DNA from: Limisalsivibrio acetivorans | Lineage (GTDB): Bacteria; Chrysiogenota; Deferribacteres; Deferribacterales; Geovibrionaceae | DNA length: 64,000 bases | Assembly (NCBI RefSeq): GCF_000421105.1 | Contig: NZ_ATWF01000001.1 | Location: 1,150,930 to 1,214,929, forward strand | Reading direction: 5' to 3' | In this document: positions 31,332-40,679 of the stretch, piece after piece | Layout: each line of letters starts with the position of its first letter | Position numbering within the stretch: position 1 is the first letter of the stretch | Notes under the pieces: model-generated | What the model was told of the DNA's origin: nothing | Database searches by the model: none | Seen by the model: only the letters and a program-made list of their open reading frames with translations | Program-made: the position numbers and the translations under genes

Positions 31332-32168
31332 TTATTTACCCAGTCCCTGGGTAATCCTGTCAAGAACCATGGCCATAAGAACGATGGCAAGACCGCCTAT
31401 GGTCGCAAGTCCTATATCAAGCGTATTAAGTCCCTGGAACACGGGGGTTCCAAGCCCGCCCGCACCAATGAGGGCGGCTATAACAACCATGGAGAGTGAC
31501 ATCATGATCGTCTGATTAAGCCCTGCCATAATGGAGGGCATGGCCAGCGGAATCTGCACCTTGCGCAGAGTTTGCCATGATGTTGCGCCGAAGGCCTCCG
31601 CCGCCTCCACAAGCTCCGGGTGAACCTGTCTGATACCAAGGCTGGTAAGGCGTATTATGGGGGGCATGGCGAAGATAATCGTTGCAAGAACACCCGAAAC
31701 CGTACCGATACTGAAAAGCATTACCACCGGAACGAGGTAAACAAATGCCGGGGTTGTCTGCATCGCATCCAGAACTGGCCGGAGCGCAAACTCAAACTTA
31801 TCGCTCCTTCCTGAGGCAATCCCGAGGGGGACTCCCACAATAGCACAGAAGAGTACCGCACAGAGCACCATGGCAAGGGTTGTCATCGCATCCTCCCAGA
31901 GGCCAAGCCAACCTATGAGAAACATGGTAAACACCGTAAACACCGCCAGCCTTTTTCCTGAGAACTTCCATGAGAGAAAGGCGAATAACGCTATAATGAT
32001 AAGCGGGTGTACGGTATTAAGCGCCCAGTCGAAACTGTCGAGTGTTTTTTCCACAGGAAGCTTTATAATCTGAAAGATGTCCCTGTAGTTCATAACAAGC
32101 CAGTCAACGGCCTGCTGGATCCACTGGTCCATGGGGATCAGTCTTTTGTCAAAGTTAAGCCATTCCAT
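31332..32168 (-). CDS. proW: Glycine betaine/proline ABC transporter, permease
   Basis: 278 residues, six or more TM segments. The permease signature is the EAAxxxGA loop: ELVEAAEAFGATSWQTLRKV. Nearby are FVYLVPVVMLFSIGTVSGVL and MSLSMVVIAALIGAGGLGTP, typical of ProW/OpuAB. It starts two bases after the proV stop. The inner-membrane channel of the betaine importer. Confidence 0.94.
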   Translation of the reverse strand: MEWLNFDKRLIPMDQWIQQAVDWLVMNYRDIFQIIKLPVEKTLDSFDWALNTVHPLIIIALFAFLSWKFSGKRLAVFTVFTMFLIGWLGLWEDAMTTLAMVLCAVLFCAIVGVPLGIASGRSDKFEFALRPVLDAMQTTPAFVYLVPVVMLFSIGTVSGVLATIIFAMPPIIRLTSLGIRQVHPELVEAAEAFGATSWQTLRKVQIPLAMPSIMAGLNQTIMMSLSMVVIAALIGAGGLGTPVFQGLNTLDIGLATIGGLAIVLMAMVLDRITQGLGK

Positions 32169-32170
32169 TA

Positions 32171-33403
32171 CTATTTAACCCCCTCTTGCTGCTGTTCCTC
32201 AGCCTGCTCGTTGCTTCTATGGAGCGTTCTGAGGAACCTGTTCTTTGAAATAACTCCCATATATCTGCTCTCTTCATCGAGGACGGGAATGGGGAAAGGT
32301 TTGTTTGTCACTTCGGGGAGGATATCCTGCATTGAGTCCCCTGCCCCTGCGGGTGTCATATCGATAAACGCTTCATCGATTGAAGCTTTCTCGTTTTTAT
32401 CCAAAACTTCACGGAGTGAATCTGCGGAGACCATTCCAATAAACTTCTGATCAGCATCAACAATATAGCCGTACTCCCTGTCGTGGGAGATAAGTCTTTG
32501 CAGAGCCCCTCTGGGTCCTTCCCCGGGGTGTCTGAGGATGGTTACCTGAGTTTTGCTGGCGATATCCCCTGCTGTGAGGATATTTGTGGGGTCAACACCA
32601 CGGAAGAATGCCCGAACGTAGTCGTCTGCGGGGTTCTGAAGTATCTCCTCCGGCGTTCCAACCTGAACAACACGTCCACCTTCCATGATTGCGATCCTGT
32701 CACCAATACGCATAGCTTCGTCCAGGTCATGGGAGATAAAGACGATGGTTCTTTTTGATTTCGCCTGCAGCTTAACAAGCTCATCCTGCATCTCTGTACG
32801 GATAAGGGGATCAAGGGCGCTGAACGCCTCGTCCATGAGCATAATGTCCGGATCCACCGCCAGTGCACGTGCAAGGCCGACCCTCTGCTGCATACCCCCA
32901 GAGAGTTCGTTTGTCATGCTGGAAGCCCAGGCATCGAGCCCAACCTGCTCCAGAGCCTTCATCGCCCTCTCCTCACGCTGCTGTTTATCTATTCCACCTA
33001 GCTCAAGGCCGAAGGTTACGTTCTGTAGAACTGTGATATGGGGGAGCAGTGCAAAGGATTGAAATACCATACTCATTTTGTGTCTTCTAATCTCCACAAG
33101 CTCATCCCTGGGCATGGATGCAACATCTTCACCGTCTATGTAAACATGCCCGGCTGTGGGATCAATAAGCCTGTTGAGCATCCTGACAAGGGTTGATTTT
33201 CCTGATCCGGAAAGCCCCATAACAACGAAGATCTCACCCTGATTCACAGTGAATGATGCATCACAAACACCCACAGTGGAGCCAGTTTTTTCAAGAATCT
33301 CTTCCTTGCTGAAACCCTCCTCAGTAAGCTCTATAGCTTTTTGAGGTTTAGGACCAAAAACCTTAAACAGATTTTCAACCCTGATCTTTTCAACGTTTTC
33401 CAT
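32171..33403 (-). CDS. proV: Glycine betaine/proline ABC transporter, ATPase with CBS domains
   Basis: 410 residues. Walker A GLSGSGKSTLVRML, signature LSGGMQQRVGLARAL, Walker B IMLMDEAFSALDP, H-loop VFISHDLDEAMRIGDR. Residues 275-395 carry two CBS repeats (GYIVDADQKFIGMVSADSLR and MGVISKNRFLRTLHR), which in OpuA-type transporters sense ionic strength. It begins 20 bases after the MarR gene. Confidence 0.95.
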   Translation of the reverse strand: MENVEKIRVENLFKVFGPKPQKAIELTEEGFSKEEILEKTGSTVGVCDASFTVNQGEIFVVMGLSGSGKSTLVRMLNRLIDPTAGHVYIDGEDVASMPRDELVEIRRHKMSMVFQSFALLPHITVLQNVTFGLELGGIDKQQREERAMKALEQVGLDAWASSMTNELSGGMQQRVGLARALAVDPDIMLMDEAFSALDPLIRTEMQDELVKLQAKSKRTIVFISHDLDEAMRIGDRIAIMEGGRVVQVGTPEEILQNPADDYVRAFFRGVDPTNILTAGDIASKTQVTILRHPGEGPRGALQRLISHDREYGYIVDADQKFIGMVSADSLREVLDKNEKASIDEAFIDMTPAGAGDSMQDILPEVTNKPFPIPVLDEESRYMGVISKNRFLRTLHRSNEQAEEQQQEGVK

Positions 33404-33423
33404 TTGTCTCCTCTGTTTTAAAC

Positions 33424-33876
33424 TTAGTCGTCTGTACGGTAGTCCAGACTTTTCTGCATGAGTTCAATAACCTGTTGCATAGATAGGCTGATTTGTTTCT
33501 TTTTATCATCATCAAGTTTTGAAAACTCCATAAGAAAGTCGTCTCTTGAAGTGGCAGGGAGCTTTTCGACAACGATCCTACCGGTTTCTGTCAGCCTAAC
33601 AAAAACCTTTCTTCTATCGGGCTTATTTCTGTCACGCACAGCCAGACCCCGCTCCTCGAGCCTGTCGAGTATGGCTGTAAGCGAGGCGGCGGAACGTCCC
33701 ATCATCTGGGCAAGTCTGCCGACATAAATGCACTCTTCTTCGTTAATAATCTTCAAAAAAAGCATCTGGGTAGCACTCAGCTTGTACCCGTCCACCTCAA
33801 CTGTCTGAGATTCAAACTGCTTAAAGATCCGGGTTATCTGCTCAAGTGAACCGATTACTGCATCAATATTTTCCAC
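33424..33876 (-). CDS. MarR-family regulator at the head of the proVWX operon
   Basis: 150 residues. Winged HTH: VGRLAQMMGRSAASLTAILD, RLEERGLAVRDRNKPDRRKV with the MarR Arg-rich wing, and VRLTETGRIVVEKLP. First gene of the operon, so it probably represses betaine uptake genes and itself. TGCAAAA-CAT-TTTTGCA, 100 bases upstream, is a candidate operator. This is not GbsR by length, but the role may be similar. Confidence 0.9.
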   Translation of the reverse strand: MENIDAVIGSLEQITRIFKQFESQTVEVDGYKLSATQMLFLKIINEEECIYVGRLAQMMGRSAASLTAILDRLEERGLAVRDRNKPDRRKVFVRLTETGRIVVEKLPATSRDDFLMEFSKLDDDKKKQISLSMQQVIELMQKSLDYRTDD

Positions 33877-33978
33877 CTGAAATACCCCTTGTTATTTGCT
33901 TTTTCAGCATCAATCATTCCTGCCTATATATTCTTAGCATGTATTACTTATATATTTATATTTCATATCTAAAATAAT

Positions 33979-33995
33979 TGCAAAACATTTTTGCA
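33979..33995. promoter_or_regulatory. Inverted repeat, candidate MarR operator
   Basis: TGCAAAA and TTTTGCA with three bases between. A half copy (TTGCAAAAC) lies at 34082. It is upstream of the MarR-proVWX operon in the 300-base gap 33877-34177, whose other content is the typA terminator. Confidence 0.5.
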
Positions 33996-34116
33996 GAATT
34001 ATCTATTCTAATGGAACGAAAACAGTTTTCCTGAGCCTGTTTTCTACATTCTAGCAATTAGTTACAATTTATATCAGACAGTTGCAAAACCTTGGCTCTG
34101 TTATGGTACAGACAAT

Positions 34117-34145
34117 AAAAAAGGCGGCCCTGAAAAGACCGCCTT
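34117..34145 (-). terminator. Terminator of typA
   Basis: AAGGCGG and CCGCCTT pair; on the minus strand the stem is followed by a T-run. It lies 30 bases beyond the typA stop. Confidence 0.85.
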
Positions 34146-34177
34146 GGTGAAATTTATATTTCTATTTGGTGTATCAA

Positions 34178-36016
34178 CTAGTTTTTACCTGAAAGTTTCT
34201 TCGCCCTGTTGGTGTGCCTTTCCTGGGCTGAAAGAACCTGTTTTCTGAGGCGAATCGACTCAGGAGTAACCTCCACCAGCTCGTCCTCTGCGATAAAATG
34301 AATAGCCTTCTCCAGCGTCATGGGGGGAACGGGTGTGAGAACAGCAGCCTCATCCTTGCCCGAAGCACGAACGTTTGTGAGCTTCTTCTCTTTGCAGGGG
34401 TTGGCATTCATATCATTCTCTTTGTTATACTCGCCGATAATCATACCCTCGTATACCGGATCGCCGGGTCTTGTGAACAAATTACCCCTGGGCTCAAGGT
34501 GGAAAAGAGCATAGGTAACAGCCTTACCAGCCCTGTCGGATACGATGGAGCCTGTGAACCTTGAGGGTATCTCACCCCTGTGGGGTTCGTATCCGGCAAG
34601 GAGGGAGTTCATGATGCCGGTTCCCTTTGTGTCAGAGAGAAATTCATCACGGTAGCCGATAAGCCCCCGGCTGGGTATGGAGAACTCCATGCGGACACGG
34701 CCGGTACCGTTGTTTATGAGATTGGTGAGCCTGCCCTTACGCAGGGAAAGCTTCTCGGTAACAACACCCACAAAGATCTCCTCGCAGTCCACATAAAGGC
34801 TCTCGATGGGCTCGCAGAGCTGGCCGTCCCTTTCTTTGAAGATAACCTCCGGCCTTCCGATGCACAGCTCAAAACCCTCCCTGCGCATGGTTTCGGCGAG
34901 GATAGCCATCTGGAATTCACCCCTACCTTTAACAACGAAGGAATCCTTATCTTCTGTTTCCTCGAACTTAACGGCGACGTTCATGAGCGTTTCTTTGGTG
35001 AGCCGCTCCTTGATCTTGGAAGCCTGAACAAACTTCCCCTCTTTTCCTGCAAGGGGGCCTGTATTTGTGGAGAAGCGCATGGAGACCGTGGGCTCATCCA
35101 CCTGTATACGCTTGAGAGCCTTGGGCGCATCCTTGGTGCAAATGGTATCACCGATGGTTATATCATCAAGGCCGGAGACGATCACGATCTCCCCCGGTTC
35201 CGCCTCGTTCACCTCAACCATACCCATACCTTCGTATATCTGGAGCTTGCTCACACGAAGTGTCTGGAGGTCGTTCTCCTTCCCGATACGGACAAGCGTC
35301 TCGTTCGATTTGGCAGAGCCGTTGATAACCTTACCTACGGCGAGCCTGCCGAGGTAGTCGGAATATCCCAGATCGCTTACCAGCATCTGGAAGGGTTCCG
35401 CATCATCGTAGGCGGGCCCGGGAATCTCGCTGACGATCCTGTCGAAGAGGGGTCGGAGATCCGTTCCCTCGTCTTCAAGGTTTTCCTTAGCGATACCCTG
35501 CTTGCCGATGGCGTAAAGAACGGGGAACTCGATCTGCTCGTCATCTGCGCCGAGATCGATAAAGAGGTCGTATATCTCATCCAACACCTCATCTACACGG
35601 GCATCGGCACGGTCGATCTTGTTTACAACAACGATAATCTTCAAGCCCGCCTCAAACGCCTTTCCGAGAACAAATCGTGTCTGGGGGAGGGGTCCTTCGG
35701 AGGCATCCACAAGGAGGATAGCGCCATCAACCATAGACAGAGCTCGCTCCACCTCACCGCCGAAATCGGCGTGGCCGGGTGTATCGAGGATGTTAATCTT
35801 TATATCCTGCCAGTTTACGGAGCAGTTCTTGGCGGCGATGGTGATACCACGTTCCCGTTCAAGGTCCATACTGTCCATAAGACGGTCGTCCACTTCCTGA
35901 TTCTCCCTGAAAAGTCCGCTCTGCCTGAACAGGGCGTCCACAAGGGTTGTTTTCCCATGGTCAACATGGGCTATAACGGCAATATTTCTCAGCCGCTGAT
36001 TTCTAGTCTGAGCCAT
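34178..36016 (-). CDS. typA: Ribosome-associated GTPase TypA/BipA
   Basis: 612 residues, the usual length. G-domain: NIAVIAHVDHGKTTLVDALF (G1), DSMDLERERGITIAAKNCSV (G2), ILDTPGHADFGGEVERAL (G3), VVNKIDRADA (G4). The EF-G-like C-terminal domains end with the TypA-specific region (LAGYEPHRGEIPSRFTGSIV). It acts on ribosomes in stress and cold. Monocistronic with its own terminator. The 541-codon plus-strand ORF opposite is a shadow. Confidence 0.97.
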   Translation of the reverse strand: MAQTRNQRLRNIAVIAHVDHGKTTLVDALFRQSGLFRENQEVDDRLMDSMDLERERGITIAAKNCSVNWQDIKINILDTPGHADFGGEVERALSMVDGAILLVDASEGPLPQTRFVLGKAFEAGLKIIVVVNKIDRADARVDEVLDEIYDLFIDLGADDEQIEFPVLYAIGKQGIAKENLEDEGTDLRPLFDRIVSEIPGPAYDDAEPFQMLVSDLGYSDYLGRLAVGKVINGSAKSNETLVRIGKENDLQTLRVSKLQIYEGMGMVEVNEAEPGEIVIVSGLDDITIGDTICTKDAPKALKRIQVDEPTVSMRFSTNTGPLAGKEGKFVQASKIKERLTKETLMNVAVKFEETEDKDSFVVKGRGEFQMAILAETMRREGFELCIGRPEVIFKERDGQLCEPIESLYVDCEEIFVGVVTEKLSLRKGRLTNLINNGTGRVRMEFSIPSRGLIGYRDEFLSDTKGTGIMNSLLAGYEPHRGEIPSRFTGSIVSDRAGKAVTYALFHLEPRGNLFTRPGDPVYEGMIIGEYNKENDMNANPCKEKKLTNVRASGKDEAAVLTPVPPMTLEKAIHFIAEDELVEVTPESIRLRKQVLSAQERHTNRAKKLSGKN

Positions 36017-36266
36017 AATAATTTTCTCCGGATTCTGTTACTGTATAAGGGAGGACTGAATCTTCTAGTAGTCTTTTGCACAAAAGTAAAGGAATTGTTA
36101 CTGGTTTATGTGTTAAATATTCTTGAGAAAAGCCCTGCCTGCAAGGCACAAAGGGGGGATAAAAACACCCATCATCCTGCTAATATACAGCTTTTAACCT
36201 ATTGAAGATTTTCCTTCAACGATATATCCTTAAAAAATAACTCAACGATTATAATATGGAGGAGCC

Positions 36267-37058
36267 ATGACTTTAAAACGGACCGTTATCATATACTTCT
36301 CACCCACAGGAACAACCCGGAGCGTACTGCAAGCCGCCGCAGAGGGTATACCCCTCGGGGACACCATAGAAATCGATCTTACAAACCCGGTTAACGAAAA
36401 CTACCGCATACCCGAGGACAGCCTGACGATAATAGGGGTGCCCGTATATGCAGGCAGGGTACCTGAGACAGCTGTGAACAGGCTCAAAGACATAACCGCC
36501 CACGGCTCCCCCTGTGCGGTTGTATGCCTTTACGGCAACAGGGAGTTCGATGATGCCCTTGTGGAGCTGGAAGACCTTGCGGAGGAGCTCGGCTTTCATG
36601 TAATATCCGCCGCTGCCTTCATCGGCGAGCATTCATACTCCACCGAGGAAACACCCATAGCCCAAGGGAGACCCGATGAAGAGGACAAAAAGAAGGCTGT
36701 GGAGTACGGTCGAAGCCTCATGGCCAGAGCTGGCGAGCTCGATTCCCCGGAGGATGCGGATCCCGAAGTCCCCGGGAACAGACCTTACAAGGAGCGTAAA
36801 ACCCCCGCAGGAGTATCTCCGGATACCGACTATAACCGCTGTGCGAAGTGCGGCAAATGCGCAGATAGATGCCCGGTTAATATAATAATGATGAGGGATG
36901 CCGCACAGTCCCGCCCAAAGGGGTGCATACTCTGCAACGCATGTGTGAAAACATGCCCCACGGGTGCCAGATACCTTGATATACCGCAGGTAAAGCAGTG
37001 GTCAAAATGGCTCCATGAGAACTGCGCAGATAGGAAAGAGCCCGAGATATACTTCTAA
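36267..37058 (+). CDS. EFR1-type protein: flavodoxin-like domain plus two [4Fe-4S] clusters
   Basis: 263 residues. The N-terminal flavodoxin-like part begins IIYFSPTGTTRSVLQAAAEG (FMN phosphate loop) with TIIGVPVYAGRVPETAVNRL. The C-terminus holds two ferredoxin motifs: NRCAKCGKCADRCPVNII and KGCILCNACVKTCPTGARYL. GGAGG lies seven bases before the ATG. It is a cytoplasmic electron carrier; partners unknown. Convergent with the next gene, overlapping by four bases. Confidence 0.93.
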   Translation: MTLKRTVIIYFSPTGTTRSVLQAAAEGIPLGDTIEIDLTNPVNENYRIPEDSLTIIGVPVYAGRVPETAVNRLKDITAHGSPCAVVCLYGNREFDDALVELEDLAEELGFHVISAAAFIGEHSYSTEETPIAQGRPDEEDKKKAVEYGRSLMARAGELDSPEDADPEVPGNRPYKERKTPAGVSPDTDYNRCAKCGKCADRCPVNIIMMRDAAQSRPKGCILCNACVKTCPTGARYLDIPQVKQWSKWLHENCADRKEPEIYF

Positions 37059-37459
37059 ACTATCAGTTTAGCCGCATAGAATGATGCTGTAAGGATCGTC
37101 ATGTATATTATGAACATTGCCGCACCCCGCCATATACCTATAGGTGGATCTTTAGGTGTGGGTTTAATCATCCGCCCGAAGGTGAGCGGAGGTATACATG
37201 CGGCCAGAGCTGTTGATAGATAGATGGAAAAGAGCATATTTATATTGAATGCCCTGCAGAAGGAGATTACGGTAACCCATGTGAGGAAGCTGAACACCCA
37301 TGTCATAAGTGTTATTACCATCATGTTTTTATAGCCGGGCGCAAAGCCGGCGGCGATCTTTGCAACTATCCTGAGCACAAATGCCTGTACGGGGATTGAT
37401 GCCGCAAAGAGCAGTACTCCGACTATAAACAGTATCGCAAGTCTCAGAAGAGCTTCCAA
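37055..37459 (-). CDS. Hypothetical membrane protein, four TM segments
   Basis: 134 residues: LAILFIVGVLLFAASIPVQA, NMMVITLMTWVFSFLTWVTV, MLFSIYLSTALAACIPPLTF and AAMFIIYMTILTASFYAAKL are clear TM segments. GAGG sits near the ATG. No family recognised. It overlaps the EFR1 gene end by four bases on the other strand. Confidence 0.75.
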   Translation of the reverse strand: MEALLRLAILFIVGVLLFAASIPVQAFVLRIVAKIAAGFAPGYKNMMVITLMTWVFSFLTWVTVISFCRAFNINMLFSIYLSTALAACIPPLTFGRMIKPTPKDPPIGIWRGAAMFIIYMTILTASFYAAKLIV

Positions 37460-37580
37460 AGGTTCCTCCTGTGTTGGGAATATGATTTAATAGCTGAAAC
37501 GGAGATAAAATGAAAGGGTTTATCGGGGTAAGTGAACGAACAAAACGATTTAAATATCGCCGCAGAGGTTGCTGGACTTG

Positions 37581-37952
37581 ATGAAGCTGATCCTCACGGG
37601 AGCGGGCTTTATCTCCCTCGGGCTGGGCGTTGCGGGGATGTTTCTACCCGTACTCCCCACCGTACCCCTTATTCTGCTGGCATCCTTCTTCTTTGCCCGC
37701 TCATCGGAGCGATTCCACAAATGGCTTCTGGAGCATCCCAGATTCGGCGGATACATAAAGAGCTATTCAGCTGGCGAAGGCCTGCCTATGGGCGTTAAAA
37801 AGAGGGCAATAGCTATGTTGTGGCTCTCCATAGCCCTCTCCTCAGCCTTAACGTATCAGAGGATATGGCTCCCTGTCCTACTCTTCTGCATAGGCACAGG
37901 GGTTAGTATTTATATACTCAGGCTTCCTGTGAAACGGGAAGAAAGAGTGTAA
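37581..37952 (+). CDS. DUF454 family inner membrane protein (YbaN-like)
   Basis: About 123 residues from the ATG at 37581; in-frame TTG codons at 37569 and 37578 are possible starts, and no strong ribosome site is visible. The family pattern is clear: FISLGLGVAGMFLPVLPTVP, LLASFFFARSSERFHKWLLE, HPRFGGYIKSYSAGEGLP, then two TM segments. Function unknown. The gene runs 35 bases into the 3' end of the histidine kinase on the other strand. Confidence 0.88.
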   Translation: MKLILTGAGFISLGLGVAGMFLPVLPTVPLILLASFFFARSSERFHKWLLEHPRFGGYIKSYSAGEGLPMGVKKRAIAMLWLSIALSSALTYQRIWLPVLLFCIGTGVSIYILRLPVKREERV

Positions 37953-39432
37953 TAGCTGTCCCTTTACCCTCTTCGCTTTCAACTTTCAAACTTCCGCCGA
38001 GAAGATCCGCAAACTCCCTACATATAACAAGACCAAGTCCTGTGCCCTTCTCCCCATCGGTTCCGGGTCTGGATTCCTTGTTTGTGATATCGAAGAGACC
38101 TTCCTGCTTCTTCTCGCTCATCCCCATTCCGGTATCGATAACACTAACAAAAACAGACTCCCCTTTCCTGCCGCATGCCAGAGTCACCTTTCCCCCTTCC
38201 GGGGTGTACTTCAGCGAGTTTCCGGCCAGGTTTCTCACGATGGTTATAAGAAGATCCGGATCCGTTTTCACCCTACCGCAGGGTGAGCCGTCAACATCCA
38301 TCTGGATTCCTTTTTTAACGGCCAGAACAGACAACTGATCAGCTGTGTCCTTAAGCAGGTCCATGGTATCGACATCACGGATATTCGGCTTAATTAGTCC
38401 GGTCTGCGCCCTGGCCCATGAGAATGAATTCTCCAGAAGCTCATAGAGGTTCTGGGTATCCTTCTGCGCCTGAATGATGAATTTACGCAGGAAGTCCTTG
38501 TCGTAGCTGTCGAAATCGTTCTTAAACACATCAAGAAAGGATGCAAGACCTCCGATGGGTCCTCTTAGGTCATGGAGGAGTATGGAGAAGAGCTTATCCT
38601 TTGTGGCGTTTGCCTCCTGCAGCCTTCTCTCTTTGGTCACAAGCTCGTGGAAGATTATCCTATGCGGCTCCTCCAGCCCGGTTCGAACCACAGAACGGTA
38701 GATGCAGTAGAAGGAGAAAAGCTTGAAGTAATGCCCTATAAGGTTGGATATGCCGTAATTATCGATATAGAAGGTGAAGGCAAGCTCCGCACCTATGGTG
38801 AAAAAGAAGGAGTACATCATATACCTGTAAACGTAGGAATCGAAATACTCCCTGCGTTTATAGAGCAGAAAGATGGAGAAGAGTATAACAGCGGAGATAA
38901 TATACTCGCTCACCTTCTTGAAGGTGGTAAGCCCCTCTCCTTCAATAAAACAGACAGGAAAGATGCGCCAAACAAATATACTGAGGATGATAAGCCCTGT
39001 TATGATGAAATAGACTACAAAGAGCTTAAAGACATCAACATTCTCTTCCTTCTTGATAACAAAGAAGGCGATGAGGAGAGTTATGCTCTCCATATACCTT
39101 GCCGCAATCCAGAGCTGGTTTGCGTAAAAGTCATAATCGGTGAATATCTCCATCCCCGGGTAGCTTAGCGTATGCAGCATATCCAAAAGCCCGATGAAAA
39201 GATAGGGAACGGAGATGAAGAGGAGGTAATTATTCTTTATGAAGCTGCGCGAGTGCCAGCCGATAAGGAAGATACCACCTGCAATGACTATACTGAACAG
39301 CTCTGAAAGGCTGTGGAACAGGAGATAGTTATATCTGCTGGAAAAGAAAAGCGCAACCAGAGTAAACAGCCAGAACAAAGAGCTGTATGCTTTACTAACC
39401 TTAGTCTCTTCCTGATATTTTGAAAATACCAT
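37918..39432 (-). CDS. Sensor histidine kinase with MASE3 membrane domain
   Basis: 504 residues. Residues 1-255 hold seven or eight TM helices of MASE3 type (IAGGIFLIGWHSRSFIKNNY, PYLFIGLLDMLHTLSYPGME). The kinase core has FSILLHDLRGPIGGLASFLD with the phosphorylated His, NLAGNSLKYTPEGGK (N box), VIDTGMGMSEKK (G1), GTGLGLVICREFADLLGGSL (G2). AAGGAGG precedes the ATG. No response regulator is adjacent, so it is an orphan kinase. Confidence 0.93.
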   Translation of the reverse strand: MVFSKYQEETKVSKAYSSLFWLFTLVALFFSSRYNYLLFHSLSELFSIVIAGGIFLIGWHSRSFIKNNYLLFISVPYLFIGLLDMLHTLSYPGMEIFTDYDFYANQLWIAARYMESITLLIAFFVIKKEENVDVFKLFVVYFIITGLIILSIFVWRIFPVCFIEGEGLTTFKKVSEYIISAVILFSIFLLYKRREYFDSYVYRYMMYSFFFTIGAELAFTFYIDNYGISNLIGHYFKLFSFYCIYRSVVRTGLEEPHRIIFHELVTKERRLQEANATKDKLFSILLHDLRGPIGGLASFLDVFKNDFDSYDKDFLRKFIIQAQKDTQNLYELLENSFSWARAQTGLIKPNIRDVDTMDLLKDTADQLSVLAVKKGIQMDVDGSPCGRVKTDPDLLITIVRNLAGNSLKYTPEGGKVTLACGRKGESVFVSVIDTGMGMSEKKQEGLFDITNKESRPGTDGEKGTGLGLVICREFADLLGGSLKVESEEGKGTAITLFLPVSQEA

Positions 39433-39492
39433 TAAACAAGGCCTCCTTGGATATTCCTGATAATATCACAAAAAAGAAGCCTTGGGCAAAGA

Positions 39493-40449
39493 CTATGTTT
39501 TCTTAGCTGGTTTCAGGTGTGTGAACCCGAACCCCCCGTATGCCTGCTGGGCATTTCCTATCACCAGAAACGCTTTCTCATCAACGGCAGAGACGATATA
39601 TTTAAGATCCGAAACCTGGGATCTCCGTACCGTGCAGTAGAGCATGGAGCGTGATTGTTCGGTATAAGCTCCCGTGACAGACCATGTGCTGACCCCCCTC
39701 TGGAGCTCGTTCATCAGCGTGTGGCTCATCATCTTAGGATGCTCGGTTATTATCATGGCGATACGTACCTGACTAACGCCCTCAAGGACAAAGTCGGAAA
39801 CCATACCGCCCAGGAGCAGGGCCAGTGTTGCGAGCATAGCCTTTTCCCAGCTAAAAACGAATCCAGCAAGAAGGATGATCGCCATATCCGTAACCATGTA
39901 GGACTGGGAGAGGGGAAAGCCGGTATGTTTCTGGAGGATACGGGCGGGGATACTCGTTCCGCCGATTGTTCCACCCGCTCTGTATATTAGTCCGGCACCA
40001 AATCCGAACACAACGCCTGCGTATATGGTGTTAAGCAACAGATCCTCGGAAACGGGATATCTCCGCATCATATCAGGCAGATACCTTACAAATATATCGG
40101 AAAACACAGAGAAACTCACAACGGATACGGATGTGGAGAAGATAAACCTCAACCCGCCGAGGGAGTAATAACCCCATATAATGAGGGGAATATTGATCAG
40201 CATGTAGAGGAGACCGACGGATACGGGAATATAGTTATTTATAACAATTATAAGACCGCTTATACCACCGGCTGCGATCTGGAAAGGGAGCTGGAACAAA
40301 ACATATCCCAGAGCTGCAAGGGCACTACCTATCACAATACCGGACTGCTGTGATAAAAACCTTGTAACAAGCTGCCACTTGGGGATCAGGTATTTAAGTC
40401 TTCTCCTGCTTCCGTTTACAGGAACAGATTTTTCATTTTTTCCCTTCAC
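39493..40449 (-). CDS. YitT family membrane protein
   Basis: 318 residues. Five or six TM helices (GIVIGSALAALGYVLFQLPF, AAGGISGLIIVINNYIPVSV, GFGAGLIYRAGGTIGGTSIP) are followed by the C-terminal DUF2179 domain (YIVSAVDEKAFLVIGNAQQ). The 40-residue basic N-terminal extension (KSVPVNGSRRRLKY) is longer than usual. Transport substrate unknown in the family. Confidence 0.9.
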   Translation of the reverse strand: MKGKNEKSVPVNGSRRRLKYLIPKWQLVTRFLSQQSGIVIGSALAALGYVLFQLPFQIAAGGISGLIIVINNYIPVSVGLLYMLINIPLIIWGYYSLGGLRFIFSTSVSVVSFSVFSDIFVRYLPDMMRRYPVSEDLLLNTIYAGVVFGFGAGLIYRAGGTIGGTSIPARILQKHTGFPLSQSYMVTDMAIILLAGFVFSWEKAMLATLALLLGGMVSDFVLEGVSQVRIAMIITEHPKMMSHTLMNELQRGVSTWSVTGAYTEQSRSMLYCTVRRSQVSDLKYIVSAVDEKAFLVIGNAQQAYGGFGFTHLKPAKKT

Positions 40450-40559
40450 CTGCGCACCCCCTTCAAATAAGACCGCATCAATAATGTCCCGAAACTACAT
40501 ATATGACCTGCGGGCTGATTACAATAATAAATCAGAGTTAATTACTAAATCAGTAAAGA

Positions 40560-40679
40560 CTAGCCTATCTTATCCATCTTAGTCATACAGCACATCAGGG
40601 CGCCGCTTCCCCCCTGCTCCACCTTAACCTCTGCCATGCACACCTTGCACTTGTAGATCTCATTCTTCTTTGTGGCCAT
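40560..40679 (-). CDS. Desulforedoxin-like mini-protein
   Basis: 39 residues, too short for ordinary ORF cut-offs. It reads NEIYKCKVCMAEVKVEQGGS then GALMCCMTKMDK, the C-x2-C ... C-C pattern of desulforedoxin and of the first domain of desulfoferrodoxin, which hold an Fe(Cys)4 centre. Its ATG at 40679 lies inside the last codons of the C39 peptidase gene, with GAGGTG seven bases upstream, so it is translationally coupled. The Gly after the second Cys in most relatives is Met here. Confidence 0.8.
   Translation of the reverse strand: MATKKNEIYKCKVCMAEVKVEQGGSGALMCCMTKMDKIG

Noticed and set aside
34580-36205. 541-codon plus-strand ORF
   Set aside because: It lies opposite typA, whose frame carries all GTPase motifs; the ORF is an antisense shadow.
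37532-37798. 88-codon ORF overlapping the DUF454 gene
   Set aside because: It is a shifted frame of the DUF454 gene, which has clear membrane segments and family motifs.
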